Assembly (NCBI GenBank): GCA_947311485.1
Contig: CAMZLM010000081.1
Coordinates: forward strand, 1 to 50,546
Reading direction: 5' to 3'
Length of the DNA stretch: 50,546 nt
DNA from: an uncultured Paracoccaceae bacterium
Lineage (GTDB): Bacteria > Pseudomonadota > Alphaproteobacteria > Rhodobacterales > Rhodobacteraceae
The notes under the pieces are model-generated. The model was not told the DNA's origin. It worked only from the letters and a program-made list of their open reading frames with translations, and searched no databases. The position numbers and the translations under genes were made by a program. Positions 8,493 through 17,252 of this stretch are shown here, piece after piece; position 1 is the first letter of the stretch, and each line of letters opens with the position of its first letter.

Positions 8493-9245
8493 TCAAGAAA
8501 GGTTTTGTGTCCGCAAAACCCGTTCCAGAAACTGTTGGGTGCGCGCATGTTCCGGTGCGCCGAACATTTTTTCCGGCGGGGCGATTTCCAGCAGTTCGCC
8601 GTCACTCAGAAAACAGACCCGATCCGAAACTTCGCGCGCGAACCCCATTTCATGGGTCGCCAGCAGCAACGTCATGCCCTGTGCCTTGAGCTGACGGATC
8701 ACGTCCAGAACTTCGCCCACCAGTTCAGGATCCAGCGCAGAGGTGACCTCGTCCAGCAACATGATTTCCGGCTCCATCGCCAATGCGCGCACGATGGCGG
8801 CGCGCTGTTGCTGGCCACCGGACAGGCGGTCCGGATAAACATGTGCCTTGTCCAGTAAACCAAAACGGTCGAGCAGGGCCTCTGCCTGTTCGGTAATGTC
8901 ACGGCTGGCCATGCGTTTTACCTTCATTGGGGCCAGTTTGATGTTTTCCAGCACGGTCATATGCGGAAACAGGTTGAAGCTCTGGAATACCATACCGATT
9001 TTGCGCCGCACCGGATCCGGATCAAACCCGGGCACGGAAATATCCACCCCGTCCAGCAGGATTTCCCCGTCATCAATCGGGTCCAGCAGGTTGATACAGC
9101 GCAGCAAAGTGGATTTGCCGGAACCGGACCCGCCAATCAGGCAAACCAGCTCGCCTTTGTGTACATCCACGGTGATATTTTTGCAGACCTCCAGCGGGCC
9201 AAAGCTTTTGCGGATATTGCGCAGGGAAAGTTTCGCGTCGCTCAT
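8493..9245 (-). CDS. Polar amino acid ABC transporter ATP-binding protein
   Basis: 250-residue ABC ATPase of the GlnQ/HisP group: Walker A GGSGSGKST, Q-loop FQSFNLFPHMT, signature LSGGQQQR, Walker B IMLLDEVTSALDP and switch His in LLATHEMGF. It would power import of an amino acid through the permease encoded upstream. It overlaps the permease by 4 bp and closes a three-gene minus-strand operon. Its stop lies 15 bp from the stop of the convergent sensor kinase gene, with no clear terminator between. Confidence 0.93.
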   Translation of the reverse strand: MSDAKLSLRNIRKSFGPLEVCKNITVDVHKGELVCLIGGSGSGKSTLLRCINLLDPIDDGEILLDGVDISVPGFDPDPVRRKIGMVFQSFNLFPHMTVLENIKLAPMKVKRMASRDITEQAEALLDRFGLLDKAHVYPDRLSGGQQQRAAIVRALAMEPEIMLLDEVTSALDPELVGEVLDVIRQLKAQGMTLLLATHEMGFAREVSDRVCFLSDGELLEIAPPEKMFGAPEHARTQQFLERVLRTQNLS

Positions 9246-10096
9246 CGTGTCCTCTGGGCGTTTTGTTTGGCCATCAGGTAATCGGCAAAACGGATGGCGG
9301 GGATGGTGGCCACCAGAAAGATGATCGCCGCCCCCACATAGGGGGTGAAATTGGCAAACAGGGATTTATAAACGCCGGCTTGGCGTAACACTTCGACCGG
9401 GCCGATAAAGGACAGCAAAGCCACGTCCTTTAGCAGCGCCACAAGGAAATTAACCAGTGTCGGCACCACCCGCCGGATCGCCTGTGGCAGCACCACATAG
9501 CGCATCATCGAGGCTTCGGATAGGCCCAGAGACCGCGCGGCGGAACGCTGGCTTTCGTGGATGGATTCAATGCCGGTGCGGAAAACTTCGGCGATATAGG
9601 CGGAATAGGCCAGCACCAGCGCCACGGATCCCCAGATATAAGGGCTGTTCCACGGCGGCAGCAGGCCAAGACCGGGAATGCCAAACCCGATCAGGTAAAT
9701 AGTCAGGATCACCGGAATAGAGCGCAGCACATCAATATAAACGATGGCGAACAGTTTCAGTGGATAGAGCGCAGGGCGGGTGACATTGCGCATCAGGGCA
9801 ATCACCAGTGCAAGGATAAAAATCGCGGGGGCGGCGGCGAAAAACAGGATCAGATCCAGCGTAAAAGCCGAGAGCAGCTTGGGAAAGGTTTTAACCAGTA
9901 CATTCCAGTTGAAAAAGCTGCGTTGCACGGCCTCCCAGCCGGGGGCCATTGGAACAAGGACAACCAACAGCGCAATGGCGGCGGCAGAGCTGACGGCGGC
10001 AATCAGCAGGCTTTTGCGTCGGGCTTTTTGTTCATAGGCTTGACGGCGGGTCGGCGCGCGCGGTTTCCCGCGCGCGGTATTTTGCGTGTTATCCAA
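9242..10096 (-). CDS. Polar amino acid ABC transporter permease
   Basis: 284-residue HisM/GlnP-type inner-membrane permease. A ~30-residue basic cytoplasmic N terminus precedes the first helix, about five hydrophobic segments follow, and the EAA loop is near EVFRTGIESIHESQRSAARSLG, the contact for the ATPase. Only one permease gene is present, so the channel would be a homodimer. It lies 3 bp after the binding-protein gene and overlaps the ATPase gene. Confidence 0.92.
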   Translation of the reverse strand: MDNTQNTARGKPRAPTRRQAYEQKARRKSLLIAAVSSAAAIALLVVLVPMAPGWEAVQRSFFNWNVLVKTFPKLLSAFTLDLILFFAAAPAIFILALVIALMRNVTRPALYPLKLFAIVYIDVLRSIPVILTIYLIGFGIPGLGLLPPWNSPYIWGSVALVLAYSAYIAEVFRTGIESIHESQRSAARSLGLSEASMMRYVVLPQAIRRVVPTLVNFLVALLKDVALLSFIGPVEVLRQAGVYKSLFANFTPYVGAAIIFLVATIPAIRFADYLMAKQNAQRTR

Positions 10097-10099
10097 GGC

Positions 10100-10933
10100 T
10101 TATTTGCTCATGTCGATCACGGGAACACCGGCACCGGAGGCCAGCCATTTATCCTCGATCGCGACCATTGTGCCATCGGATTTCATTTCTGCCAGCGCGG
10201 TATCGACACAGGATTTCAACGGGTTTCCCTTGGCGAAGACCATGCCGAAATGATCCGGGCTATCGTTGACATCGGTCGGGAACTGACCCAGAATTTTGCC
10301 GTTGTCCATTTGCACGGCGGTCACGAACAGGGCGGTGGGCAGATCGAAAATAACCGCATCTACCTGATTGGCCTGAAGCGCGGCAACTGTATTGGCCACA
10401 TCGTCATAGAGCAGAGTGGATTGTTCCGGCTTCACCGCGCTTTCAAGGAAGGTCGCGGCGCTCAGACCGGCACCGGCACCGAATTTCAGGGATTTCACAC
10501 CGCTCAAGCTGGCCGGCGTATCCTGCTTGCCATTGGCGGTTGTCACCACAACGGCCTTGGTGGTGGTGTAATAGGGCACAGAAAAATCCACCACTTCGGC
10601 ACGTTCAGGCAGGATGGAAAACTGTTGCAGGTTAAAGTCGAAATTCTTGGCACCGGGTTGAATTGCTCCGTCAAAAGAAGTCCGCACCCAGCTGACATGC
10701 GCCTTGTCATAGCCCATTTTATCGGCAACCGCATAGGCAACGGCTGCTTCGAACCCCTGACCGGATTCAGGCGCATCATCGATCACCCACGGATAATAGG
10801 CCGGATTGCCGGTGGCGATGGTCAACATACCGTCGGCAAGAGTTTTGCCGGTGCTGCATTCATTGGCGGATGCGCCAAAGGCAACGCTGGCGACAACGAG
10901 GCTGGCGGCTATTTTCAAGCTTGTGGATTTCAT
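10100..10933 (-). CDS. Amino acid ABC transporter periplasmic binding protein
   Basis: 277-residue SBP_bac_3 family protein with a Sec signal (MKSTSLKIAASLVVASVAFGASA). The fold is recognisable from the ligand-binding landmarks GFEAAVAYAVADKMG, the DFSVPYYTT block and the mobile-lobe FDLPTALF block. GGGAG lies upstream of the ATG. Being first in the operon agrees with the excess of binding protein needed. The ligand cannot be read from sequence; the C..C pair (ECSTGK, LKSCVD) is usual for amino acid binders. Confidence 0.92.
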   Translation of the reverse strand: MKSTSLKIAASLVVASVAFGASANECSTGKTLADGMLTIATGNPAYYPWVIDDAPESGQGFEAAVAYAVADKMGYDKAHVSWVRTSFDGAIQPGAKNFDFNLQQFSILPERAEVVDFSVPYYTTTKAVVVTTANGKQDTPASLSGVKSLKFGAGAGLSAATFLESAVKPEQSTLLYDDVANTVAALQANQVDAVIFDLPTALFVTAVQMDNGKILGQFPTDVNDSPDHFGMVFAKGNPLKSCVDTALAEMKSDGTMVAIEDKWLASGAGVPVIDMSK

Positions 10934-11056
10934 CTGTAACTCCCGAAATTTTGTTTTTGTTTCTGTGGCGTAGCTTGCAAATCTGGCATGGCAGGGTCAA
11001 GGCGTAAATGGGGAATGGTCACTATTCAGGGGCGCTATGATGTGAATCATTTGTGG

Positions 11057-11094
11057 ATAGAACTTTCTGTTCTATAGGGGGCGCAAATATGCGC
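11057..11094 (+). promoter_or_regulatory. Two inverted repeats upstream of the FixH-like/peroxidase operon
   Basis: ATAGAAC (11057-11063) and GTTCTAT (11069-11075) form a perfect 7-bp dyad around TTTCT. Next to it GCGCA-AATA-TGCGC (11081-11094) is a second dyad. Both sit within 65 bp upstream of the start, in the 171-bp divergent gap with the amino acid binding-protein gene. I read the first as a candidate operator; I do not recognise the regulator. Confidence 0.4.
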
Positions 11095-11118
11095 AGAATA
11101 TGAATGGAAAAGAAACAG

Positions 11119-11547
11119 ATGAAAAAGCTATGGATAGGTGTTGGAATTGTGGTTGTTGCGGCAATCGGTTTTATGGCTTTCAAAATGCTGCAACCGGCAC
11201 CGGAGGGGTTGAATTTGGCCACCACGCGAAACAGCGATGCCAATCAATTTGTGGTCAGTATCGCACCGGAAAACCCGGCATTTAGGCGGAGCGATCTGCA
11301 TGCGTGGATTGCGACAGTAAAGACCACAGAAGGCTTGCCGGTGGAAAACGCGCAGATTTCCGTAGATGGCGGTATGCCGATGCATGGACACGGGTTGCCG
11401 ACCAATCCGGCAGTAACAGATTATCTGGGGCAGGGGCGCTATAAAATTGACGGGGTGCGGTTTAATATGGGGGGCTGGTGGGAATTCAAGCTGGCGATTA
11501 CAGCGGATGGTATCAGCGATGTTGTTACGTTTAATTTGACGTTCTGA
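11119..11547 (+). CDS. FixH/YtkA-like membrane-anchored periplasmic protein
   Basis: 142 residues from ATG 11119 (an in-frame ATG at 11104 is an alternative start; neither has a strong ribosome-binding site). One N-terminal membrane anchor is followed by a periplasmic immunoglobulin-like domain. The motif MPMHGHGLPTNP, followed by FNMGGWWEF, is the mark of the FixH/YtkA-like group. Its Met/His cluster suggests metal, probably copper, handling, which is inference. It overlaps the downstream peroxidase start by 1 bp (TGATG), so the two products very likely work together. Confidence 0.75.
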   Translation: MKKLWIGVGIVVVAAIGFMAFKMLQPAPEGLNLATTRNSDANQFVVSIAPENPAFRRSDLHAWIATVKTTEGLPVENAQISVDGGMPMHGHGLPTNPAVTDYLGQGRYKIDGVRFNMGGWWEFKLAITADGISDVVTFNLTF

Positions 11548-12761
11548 TGATGAAACCTTTGGATATGGCGGCGGTTGTTGGTGTTCTGGCGATTGCCGGT
11601 TGGGTGGCTGGCAACGCACTTATGAGCAGCGCCGGGCTGAGCAAGGCCGAACTGGCAACCGCCCGCAGCCTGAGCCTCGCAGATTTGCCGCCGCTCCCGA
11701 AATCTGTCGGAAATGCGGTGGCGGATGATCCGCGGGCGGTGGCATTAGGGGAAGCGTATTTTAACGATACAGGCTTTTCTGCGAACGGGATGGTAGCCTG
11801 TGCGACGTGCCATTTGGCGGACCGGCAATTTCAGGACGATCTGCCCTTGGCGCATGGTATCGGGATAACAGCACGCCGTGCCATGCCGTTGCGCGGGGTA
11901 GCGTATGAATCGTGGTTGTTTTGGGATGGGCGCAAGGATTCACTGTGGTCTCAGGCGCTTGGTCCGATTGAAAGCGTGGTGGAGCACGGCTTCACCCGTA
12001 CCGAAATAGCGCAAAAAATTGCGCAAGACTATCGCGCGCCCTATACGGATATTTTCGGGCCGCTGCCGGATGGTCTGGCCGATCTGCCGGCTGCCAGCCC
12101 GCTTGGCGATGCCGATGCTCAGGCAGCCTGGCAGGGCGTTCCCGCTGAAACACAGCAGAAGATCAACCGGATTTTTGCTAATTTCGGCAAATCTGTTGCA
12201 GCCTACGAGCGCACTCTGATGCCGTTAGAAAACCGGTTTGATCGTTACACACAGGCAGTTTTGGCGGGGAAAACGCCCACAGGAGATGCGCAGCTGACGC
12301 AAAAGGAATTGCAAGGGTTTATTCTGTTTTCCGGCAAGGCAGGCTGTATCAATTGCCACAATGGACCGCGATTGACGGATGAATTTTTTCACAATAACGG
12401 CGTGTTCAGCTCAGCAAAACCGGTAACGGATCATGGCCGGGCGGATGCAATTGCACAGGTGGAAACCGATCCATTCAATTGCCTAGGCCCCTTTAGCGAT
12501 GCTCCTGTCGGGGCCTGTAAGGAATTGCGTTTCATGTCACGCGATGCACATACGTTTGATCGGGCCTTTAAAACACCCAGCCTGCGCGGGGTTGCCGATC
12601 GCGCCCCGTATATGCATGCGGGTCAGATCAAAACTTTGGGGCAGGTGATCGCCCATTACAACGCTGCTCCCCCTGCGCCGAGCGGCCATTCCGAGGTAAA
12701 ACCTTTGCATCTGACTCGGCAGGAAAAAGCGGCGTTGCTGGCATTCTTAAAGACCTTGTAA
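11547..12761 (+). CDS. Di-haem cytochrome c peroxidase / MauG-family protein
   Basis: 404-residue periplasmic protein with an N-terminal hydrophobic segment acting as anchor or uncleaved signal. Two CXXCH haem sites are visible: CATCH (about residue 89) and CINCH (about 268), the spacing expected of the bacterial cytochrome c peroxidase/MauG family. RDAHTFDRAFKTPSLRGV and the following APYMHAG block are typical of the C-terminal domain. It either reduces peroxide with electrons from small cytochromes or oxidises a protein partner as MauG does; the sequence does not decide. It is translationally coupled to the FixH-like gene and followed by a terminator. Confidence 0.88.
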   Translation: MMKPLDMAAVVGVLAIAGWVAGNALMSSAGLSKAELATARSLSLADLPPLPKSVGNAVADDPRAVALGEAYFNDTGFSANGMVACATCHLADRQFQDDLPLAHGIGITARRAMPLRGVAYESWLFWDGRKDSLWSQALGPIESVVEHGFTRTEIAQKIAQDYRAPYTDIFGPLPDGLADLPAASPLGDADAQAAWQGVPAETQQKINRIFANFGKSVAAYERTLMPLENRFDRYTQAVLAGKTPTGDAQLTQKELQGFILFSGKAGCINCHNGPRLTDEFFHNNGVFSSAKPVTDHGRADAIAQVETDPFNCLGPFSDAPVGACKELRFMSRDAHTFDRAFKTPSLRGVADRAPYMHAGQIKTLGQVIAHYNAAPPAPSGHSEVKPLHLTRQEKAALLAFLKTL

Positions 12762-12766
12762 ATAAA

Positions 12767-12794
12767 AAAGGGCACCCCGAACGGGATGCCCTTT
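12767..12794 (+). terminator. Bidirectional intrinsic terminator
   Basis: AAAGGGCACCCCG and CGGGATGCCCTTT pair with one mismatch around a 2-nt loop. The stem is flanked by A-rich sequence on the left and ends in TTT on the right, so it can work on both strands. It lies between the convergent peroxidase gene and RND pump gene. Confidence 0.85.
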
Positions 12795-12815
12795 GAAAAT
12801 TGTGTTTGATCCGCG

Positions 12816-15800
12816 TTACATTTTGAACACGCGGTAAATGGCGGGAATCACCAGCACGGTCAGGGCGGTCGACGTCGCGAGACCGAACAAAAGCGAAATC
12901 GCCAGACCTTGGAAAATCGGATCTGACAGGATCACCACCGCCCCGATCATCGCAGCAATCGCGGTGAGCAAGATCGGTTTAAACCGCGTCGCACCGGCGG
13001 CAATCAGGATATCGAGGTTAACCTCGCCCGCGCCTTCGTTGCGGATGAAATCCACCAGAAGAATCGAGTTTCGCACGATAATCCCCGCAAGTGCGATGAA
13101 TCCGATCATCGATGTTGCCGAGAAAGGCGCATTGAACAGCCAGTGACCAAACATGATGCCAAGGAAGGTTAGCGGAACCGGCGTCAGGATGACCAATGGC
13201 AGGCGGAAAGACCCGAATTGCGCCACCACAAGGATATAAATTCCCAACAGAGCCACAGCAAAAGCCGACCCCATGTCGCGGAATGTTACCCAGGTAACCT
13301 CCCATTCACCATCCCAGAGCAGAATGGGTTTGTCTTCCTCTTTGGGTTGGCCATGCAGTACGATTTCCGGTTTTTCCATATCGGACCAGTCCATTTTATC
13401 GAGCTCCTCTGCCACGGCCAACATGCCGTAGAGGGGGGCCTCGAAGCGGCCGGCCATTTCGCCCATCACCATTTCCGCATAGCGGCCATTGTGACGGAAA
13501 ATGGGATAGGATGCACGTTCTTCGATGATGTTTACCACATCACCGAGTTCGACCACACCGCGATCCCCCGGCAGCACATTTGCCGGCACAGGGGTTGCCA
13601 ACATCCGTTCGTCAATCACCCGGTCAGAGCGGTCGCGCCCGACCACAATCGGGATCGGCTGACGGCCTTTGCCGCGATGGGAATAACCCACAGTAATGTC
13701 ACTATTGAGCATTTGCAGCGTGTTGAGCGCATCGGATTCCTGCACGTGGTAGAACTCCAGATCATCGGGCAACAATTCCGCTCGCATCCGGCGCGGACGC
13801 ACGCCAAAGCTGTCGTCTACATCCACCACATAGGGCACGGCCTCGAATGCCTGACGAATACGACGCGCGCTTTCACGGCGGGTTTCGGCGTCCGGTCCGT
13901 AGACTTCGGCCAGCAGGGTTGCGATCACAGGTGGACCGGGGGGCGGTTCAACGGTTTTAATGTTGGTGCCTGGCGGTACGTCCAGTTCAGCCAGTTTTCC
14001 GCGCAATTCCAGCGCAATTTCATGGCTGGTACGGGTGCGGTCGTCCTTGCCTTCCAGATTGATCTGCACTTCGCCCAGTTCCGGCAGTTGGCGCAAGAAG
14101 TAGTGGCGTACCAAGCCGTTGAAATTGAACGGGGCGGCGGTGCCGGCATAGGTTTGAACCGATACGACCTCTTCCAGTTCCAGCGCCACACGCGCGGCCT
14201 GTTGCAATACGCCGTCGGTGGCTTCGGCAGAGGCCCCTTCGGGTAAGTCCACGACGATCGATAATTCGGATTTATTATCAAACGGCAGCAATTTTACCGT
14301 CACATCGCGGGTATAGAGCGCGCCGAGCGAGCCAAAGGAGGCTGTAATAATCACGATCAGAAAAATACCGCTAACGGCTTTGCTGCGTAGCAACGGCCGC
14401 GCGATAACGGCATAGAGTTTGCCCAAACGGCCACCGGACTCGGCCCCTTCGTCGTGGTGCAGATCGGCCTTGCCGGCGACTTTCATCATCAGCCAAGGGG
14501 TCACAATCACCGCAATAAAGAATGAAAAGATCATGGCCGCGGAGGCATTCGCCGGAATTGGGCTCATGTATGGCCCCATCAAGCCGGAGACAAACAGCAT
14601 AGGCAACAATGCCACAACCACGGTCATGGTGGCAACGATGGTGGGATTTCCCACCTCGGCTACGGCGGCAATGGCCGCGCGATTGCGGCCTTTGTTGCCC
14701 TTGTTCATCCCCCAGTGCCGCGCGATATTTTCGATCACTACAATGGCGTCATCCACCAGAATGCCGATTGAGAAAATCAACGCAAATAACGATACACGGT
14801 TGAGCGTGTAGCCCATCAACCAAGCAGCAAACAACGTCAGCAGAATGGTCATCGGGATCACAACGGCAACCACGATGGCTTCGCGCCACCCAATGGCAAA
14901 TAGCACCAGAATAACGATGGAAACGGTGGCAAGCCCCAGATGGTAGAGTAGTTCGTTGGCCTTTTCCTCGGCAGTGTCACCGTAATCGCGGGTCACATCC
15001 ACGACCACAGAATTGGGGATCGTGTGGCCTTTGAGGCTCTCGATCTTGTGGAGGATTTCCTCGGCCACCAGCACGGCATTGGCACCGGCGCGTTTGGCCA
15101 CGGCCAGAGTAACCGCCGGCATCCGCGAGATTTCCTCGCCGTCGACGCGGCGCAGGGTGGCGACGTGGACTTCGTCCAGATCGGTAATAAAACCGACCGA
15201 TGCCACATCACGTACATAGACCGGACGGCCATCACGCGATGTCAGCACCAGATTGCTGATCTGTTCCGGGCTGGACAGGGTGCCGCCCAAAATCAGGGAA
15301 ACCTGTTCGCCTTGGTCACGTACTGAACCGGCTGGAAAGGCCGAATTCGCCCCCTTAACCTTGCCCACCAGCTGTTGCAGGGTGATCCCGTAGAGCGCCA
15401 GTTTTTCCGGATCGGGTGCCACACGCAATGCTTCACCGGTTTCTCCGACAAGGAAGGTGCGTCCGACGTTGTCGATCTTGGCCAATTCGGCGTCGACCTC
15501 GCGGACAATGCGGGAAATGTCGTTGGCGGTTGTGCTGGTTTGTCCCGGAGCAGGTGAGAACGTCAGCGTGACAATGGCAACATCGTTAATACCACGCCCC
15601 ACCACCAGGGGTTCGGGGATTCCTACGGGAATTTGGTCAAAGTTGGCGCGGATTTTATCATGTACGCGCAAAATAGCGGTTTCGGAATCAACGCCCACAT
15701 CAAACCGCGCGGTGACCATGACCTGATTGTCGCGAGTCGAGGAATAGACATGTTCGACCTGGTCAATGCTTTTGACGATGCTTTCGAGTGGTTCGGTGAT

Positions 15801-16025
15801 CAGCTTCACCGCATCGGGGGCCTTAAGCCCGTCTGCGCGAATGTGAATATCGACCAAGGGCACGGAAATTTGTGGTTCTTCCTCGCGCGGGAGGCTGACC
15901 AGAGCGAGTAAACCGACCGCAATTGCGGCAAGCAAAAACAAGGGCGTAAGCGGAGATTTGATAAAGGCCGCGGTCAGGCGTCCTGCAATCCCCAGAGGCC
16001 CGGAATCGGGTGTTTGATCAGTCAT
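12816..16025 (-). CDS. RND-family efflux permease (AcrB-like)
   Basis: 1069-residue inner-membrane proton-driven exporter. It has the family layout: first helix near FLLAAIAVGLLALVSLP, a large periplasmic porter domain, helices TM2-6, a second porter domain, and TM8-12. The proton-relay acid pair is present in ILVDDAIVVIENI (TM4). It overlaps the adaptor gene by 8 bp. No outer-membrane factor is encoded here, so it must share a TolC-like channel. The substrate is not evident; the motifs are those of the general drug/solvent RND type, not the CusA methionine relay that I would expect for copper. The upstream ATTC-N8-GAAT site suggests sulfide or reactive-sulfur control. Confidence 0.9.
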   Translation of the reverse strand: MTDQTPDSGPLGIAGRLTAAFIKSPLTPLFLLAAIAVGLLALVSLPREEEPQISVPLVDIHIRADGLKAPDAVKLITEPLESIVKSIDQVEHVYSSTRDNQVMVTARFDVGVDSETAILRVHDKIRANFDQIPVGIPEPLVVGRGINDVAIVTLTFSPAPGQTSTTANDISRIVREVDAELAKIDNVGRTFLVGETGEALRVAPDPEKLALYGITLQQLVGKVKGANSAFPAGSVRDQGEQVSLILGGTLSSPEQISNLVLTSRDGRPVYVRDVASVGFITDLDEVHVATLRRVDGEEISRMPAVTLAVAKRAGANAVLVAEEILHKIESLKGHTIPNSVVVDVTRDYGDTAEEKANELLYHLGLATVSIVILVLFAIGWREAIVVAVVIPMTILLTLFAAWLMGYTLNRVSLFALIFSIGILVDDAIVVIENIARHWGMNKGNKGRNRAAIAAVAEVGNPTIVATMTVVVALLPMLFVSGLMGPYMSPIPANASAAMIFSFFIAVIVTPWLMMKVAGKADLHHDEGAESGGRLGKLYAVIARPLLRSKAVSGIFLIVIITASFGSLGALYTRDVTVKLLPFDNKSELSIVVDLPEGASAEATDGVLQQAARVALELEEVVSVQTYAGTAAPFNFNGLVRHYFLRQLPELGEVQINLEGKDDRTRTSHEIALELRGKLAELDVPPGTNIKTVEPPPGPPVIATLLAEVYGPDAETRRESARRIRQAFEAVPYVVDVDDSFGVRPRRMRAELLPDDLEFYHVQESDALNTLQMLNSDITVGYSHRGKGRQPIPIVVGRDRSDRVIDERMLATPVPANVLPGDRGVVELGDVVNIIEERASYPIFRHNGRYAEMVMGEMAGRFEAPLYGMLAVAEELDKMDWSDMEKPEIVLHGQPKEEDKPILLWDGEWEVTWVTFRDMGSAFAVALLGIYILVVAQFGSFRLPLVILTPVPLTFLGIMFGHWLFNAPFSATSMIGFIALAGIIVRNSILLVDFIRNEGAGEVNLDILIAAGATRFKPILLTAIAAMIGAVVILSDPIFQGLAISLLFGLATSTALTVLVIPAIYRVFKM

Positions 16026-16974
16026 GGCTGTTCACCAGTTTGTCGCCCGCATACAGGCCGGTTAACACTTCGTAAAAGCTTTGGCCGTCTTTTTCGACTT
16101 TTTCGCCCAAAACCACAGCCCGTTGGAGCGGCGCGCCGTCAACATCGATGGTGACAAAGTCGATTCCGCCGCGCAGTACCAGTGCCGATTCGGGCACCAG
16201 CAGCGCATCGCGTGTGCCGACGGGCAGGCGCACCGGAATGCGGCGGCCGATGAAATGGTCGTCAAGGTTGTCGACTTCGACATCGGCCAAAACACGGCCT
16301 CCCTCGATTTGCGGATAGATTTTGGCGAGTCGGCCTGTCTGGCCTTCGCCAATGGAAATTGTGTCACCCTGCTTGAGCGCGGTGGCGTGGCGTTCGGGTA
16401 CGGACAGGCGCAAAAATGCCCCGCCGGCCCCGATGATGGCGATGCCTTCGCCCGGGGAAGCAACTGATCCTTTGGCGGTGGGGACCGACAACACGATGCC
16501 GTCATCCGGAGCCAGAACCTTGCCTTCGGATACCCGTTGGGTCGTGATCAGGCGGTTGGATTCCGCAGAGCGAATTTCGCCTTTCAGAACGTCTACTTGG
16601 GTAGTGAGTTGATCAAAGCTCTGTTTGGTGATGACGCCGCGTTTAAGCAGCTCTTCGCCACGTTTGAAATCGGTCAGCGCAGCCTGAAGACGGGACTGCA
16701 GGGTGCTGATTTGGGCGTCTGCCGCGGCCAGTTGAAAGGCCAGTTTGTCGTCAACGATCAGGGCAATACGCTGACCTTGCTTGACCATGTCGCCTTCGGA
16801 GACAGAGAGTTCGGCGATGGTGCCGCTGATGCGCGCGCGGGCGGGTAGGCGGTCACGGGTTTCGACGACTCCGTAAACGGCTTTCCATTCGGTAAGCGGT
16901 TGCAATTGAAGTTCTTGCGCCGATGCCGCCGAGGCAGCAAGCAAGGCTGCAATGACTGGTAGGATGAGTTTCAT
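16018..16974 (-). CDS. RND efflux periplasmic adaptor (membrane fusion protein)
   Basis: 318 residues from ATG 16974, which gives a clean signal peptide (MKLILPVIAALLAASAASA). The ORF-track start 89 codons upstream lies in the regulatory region and is rejected. A barrel-sandwich/lipoyl half (RARISGTIAELSVSEGDMVKQG) is followed by a short alpha-hairpin (LQSRLQAALTDFKRGEELLKRG), the second lipoyl half (KVLAPDDGIVLSVP) and a beta-barrel. It bridges the RND pump to an outer-membrane channel and is the first gene of the two-gene operon. Confidence 0.9.
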   Translation of the reverse strand: MKLILPVIAALLAASAASAQELQLQPLTEWKAVYGVVETRDRLPARARISGTIAELSVSEGDMVKQGQRIALIVDDKLAFQLAAADAQISTLQSRLQAALTDFKRGEELLKRGVITKQSFDQLTTQVDVLKGEIRSAESNRLITTQRVSEGKVLAPDDGIVLSVPTAKGSVASPGEGIAIIGAGGAFLRLSVPERHATALKQGDTISIGEGQTGRLAKIYPQIEGGRVLADVEVDNLDDHFIGRRIPVRLPVGTRDALLVPESALVLRGGIDFVTIDVDGAPLQRAVVLGEKVEKDGQSFYEVLTGLYAGDKLVNSHD

Positions 16975-17066
16975 GGCTGGTGTCCTTTGGCCCGTTTGGG
17001 GCAGTTTACCTTTTTTGCGGCTTGCGTCCACGGGCAAGCCGTCAGATTCGAATGCAACTCCTTCAC

Positions 17067-17082
17067 ATTCACGTTTGTGAAT
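17067..17082 (+). promoter_or_regulatory. SqrR/BigR-type operator candidate, ATTC-N8-GAAT
   Basis: ATTCACGTTTGTGAAT is a perfect dyad (ATTCAC-gttt-GTGAAT) that fits the ATTC-N8-GAAT pattern reported for the sulfide-responsive ArsR-family repressors SqrR/BigR. It sits 93 bp upstream of the RND adaptor start and on the far side of the divergent cytochrome promoter. No arsR-type regulator gene is in the window, so the regulator would be encoded elsewhere. Confidence 0.5.
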
Positions 17083-17131
17083 ATGAATATCAGTCCCCAA
17101 ACCTTGTGTAAAGTGGTCAAATTCGGGCTGC

Positions 17132-17145
17132 TCAATTAAAATTGA
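17132..17145 (+). promoter_or_regulatory. AT-rich dyad TCAATT-AA-AATTGA
   Basis: A perfect 6-bp inverted repeat with 2-nt centre lies between the ATTC-N8-GAAT site and the CueR-type promoter in the divergent region. It may be a further operator or part of the minus-strand promoter. Its role is unassigned. Confidence 0.3.
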
Positions 17146-17162
17146 ACAAGGGTAACAAGGGC

Positions 17163-17193
17163 TTGACCTTCCCGTACTGGAAGTTTGCAGAAT
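17163..17193 (+). promoter_or_regulatory. CueR-type promoter for the cytochrome c pair
   Basis: -35 TTGACC (17163-17168), a 19-bp spacer and -10 CAGAAT (17188-17193). The dyad CTTCC-cgtact-GGAAG overlaps the -35 and spacer. A long 19-bp spacer with this dyad is the mark of MerR-family copper activators (CueR/HmrR). cueR itself is 3.9 kb downstream at 21037. The dyad gap is 6 bp, one shorter than in the E. coli copA promoter as I remember it. Confidence 0.72.
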
Positions 17194-17252
17194 TGGCCGA
17201 GGTGGTCCTGTATCCGCAGGGCTGCACTTGGGATGTGTCATAAGGAAAATTG

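Noticed and set aside
9557-10939. 460-residue plus-strand ORF
   Set aside because: It is the shadow of the permease and binding-protein genes on the minus strand; Gly/Gln/His-rich composition and no motif.
12816-16974. CusAB-type copper efflux pump
   Set aside because: Near copper genes, but I do not see a CusA-type Met relay or a CusB Met-rich N terminus, and no cusC/cusF; kept as a general RND pump.
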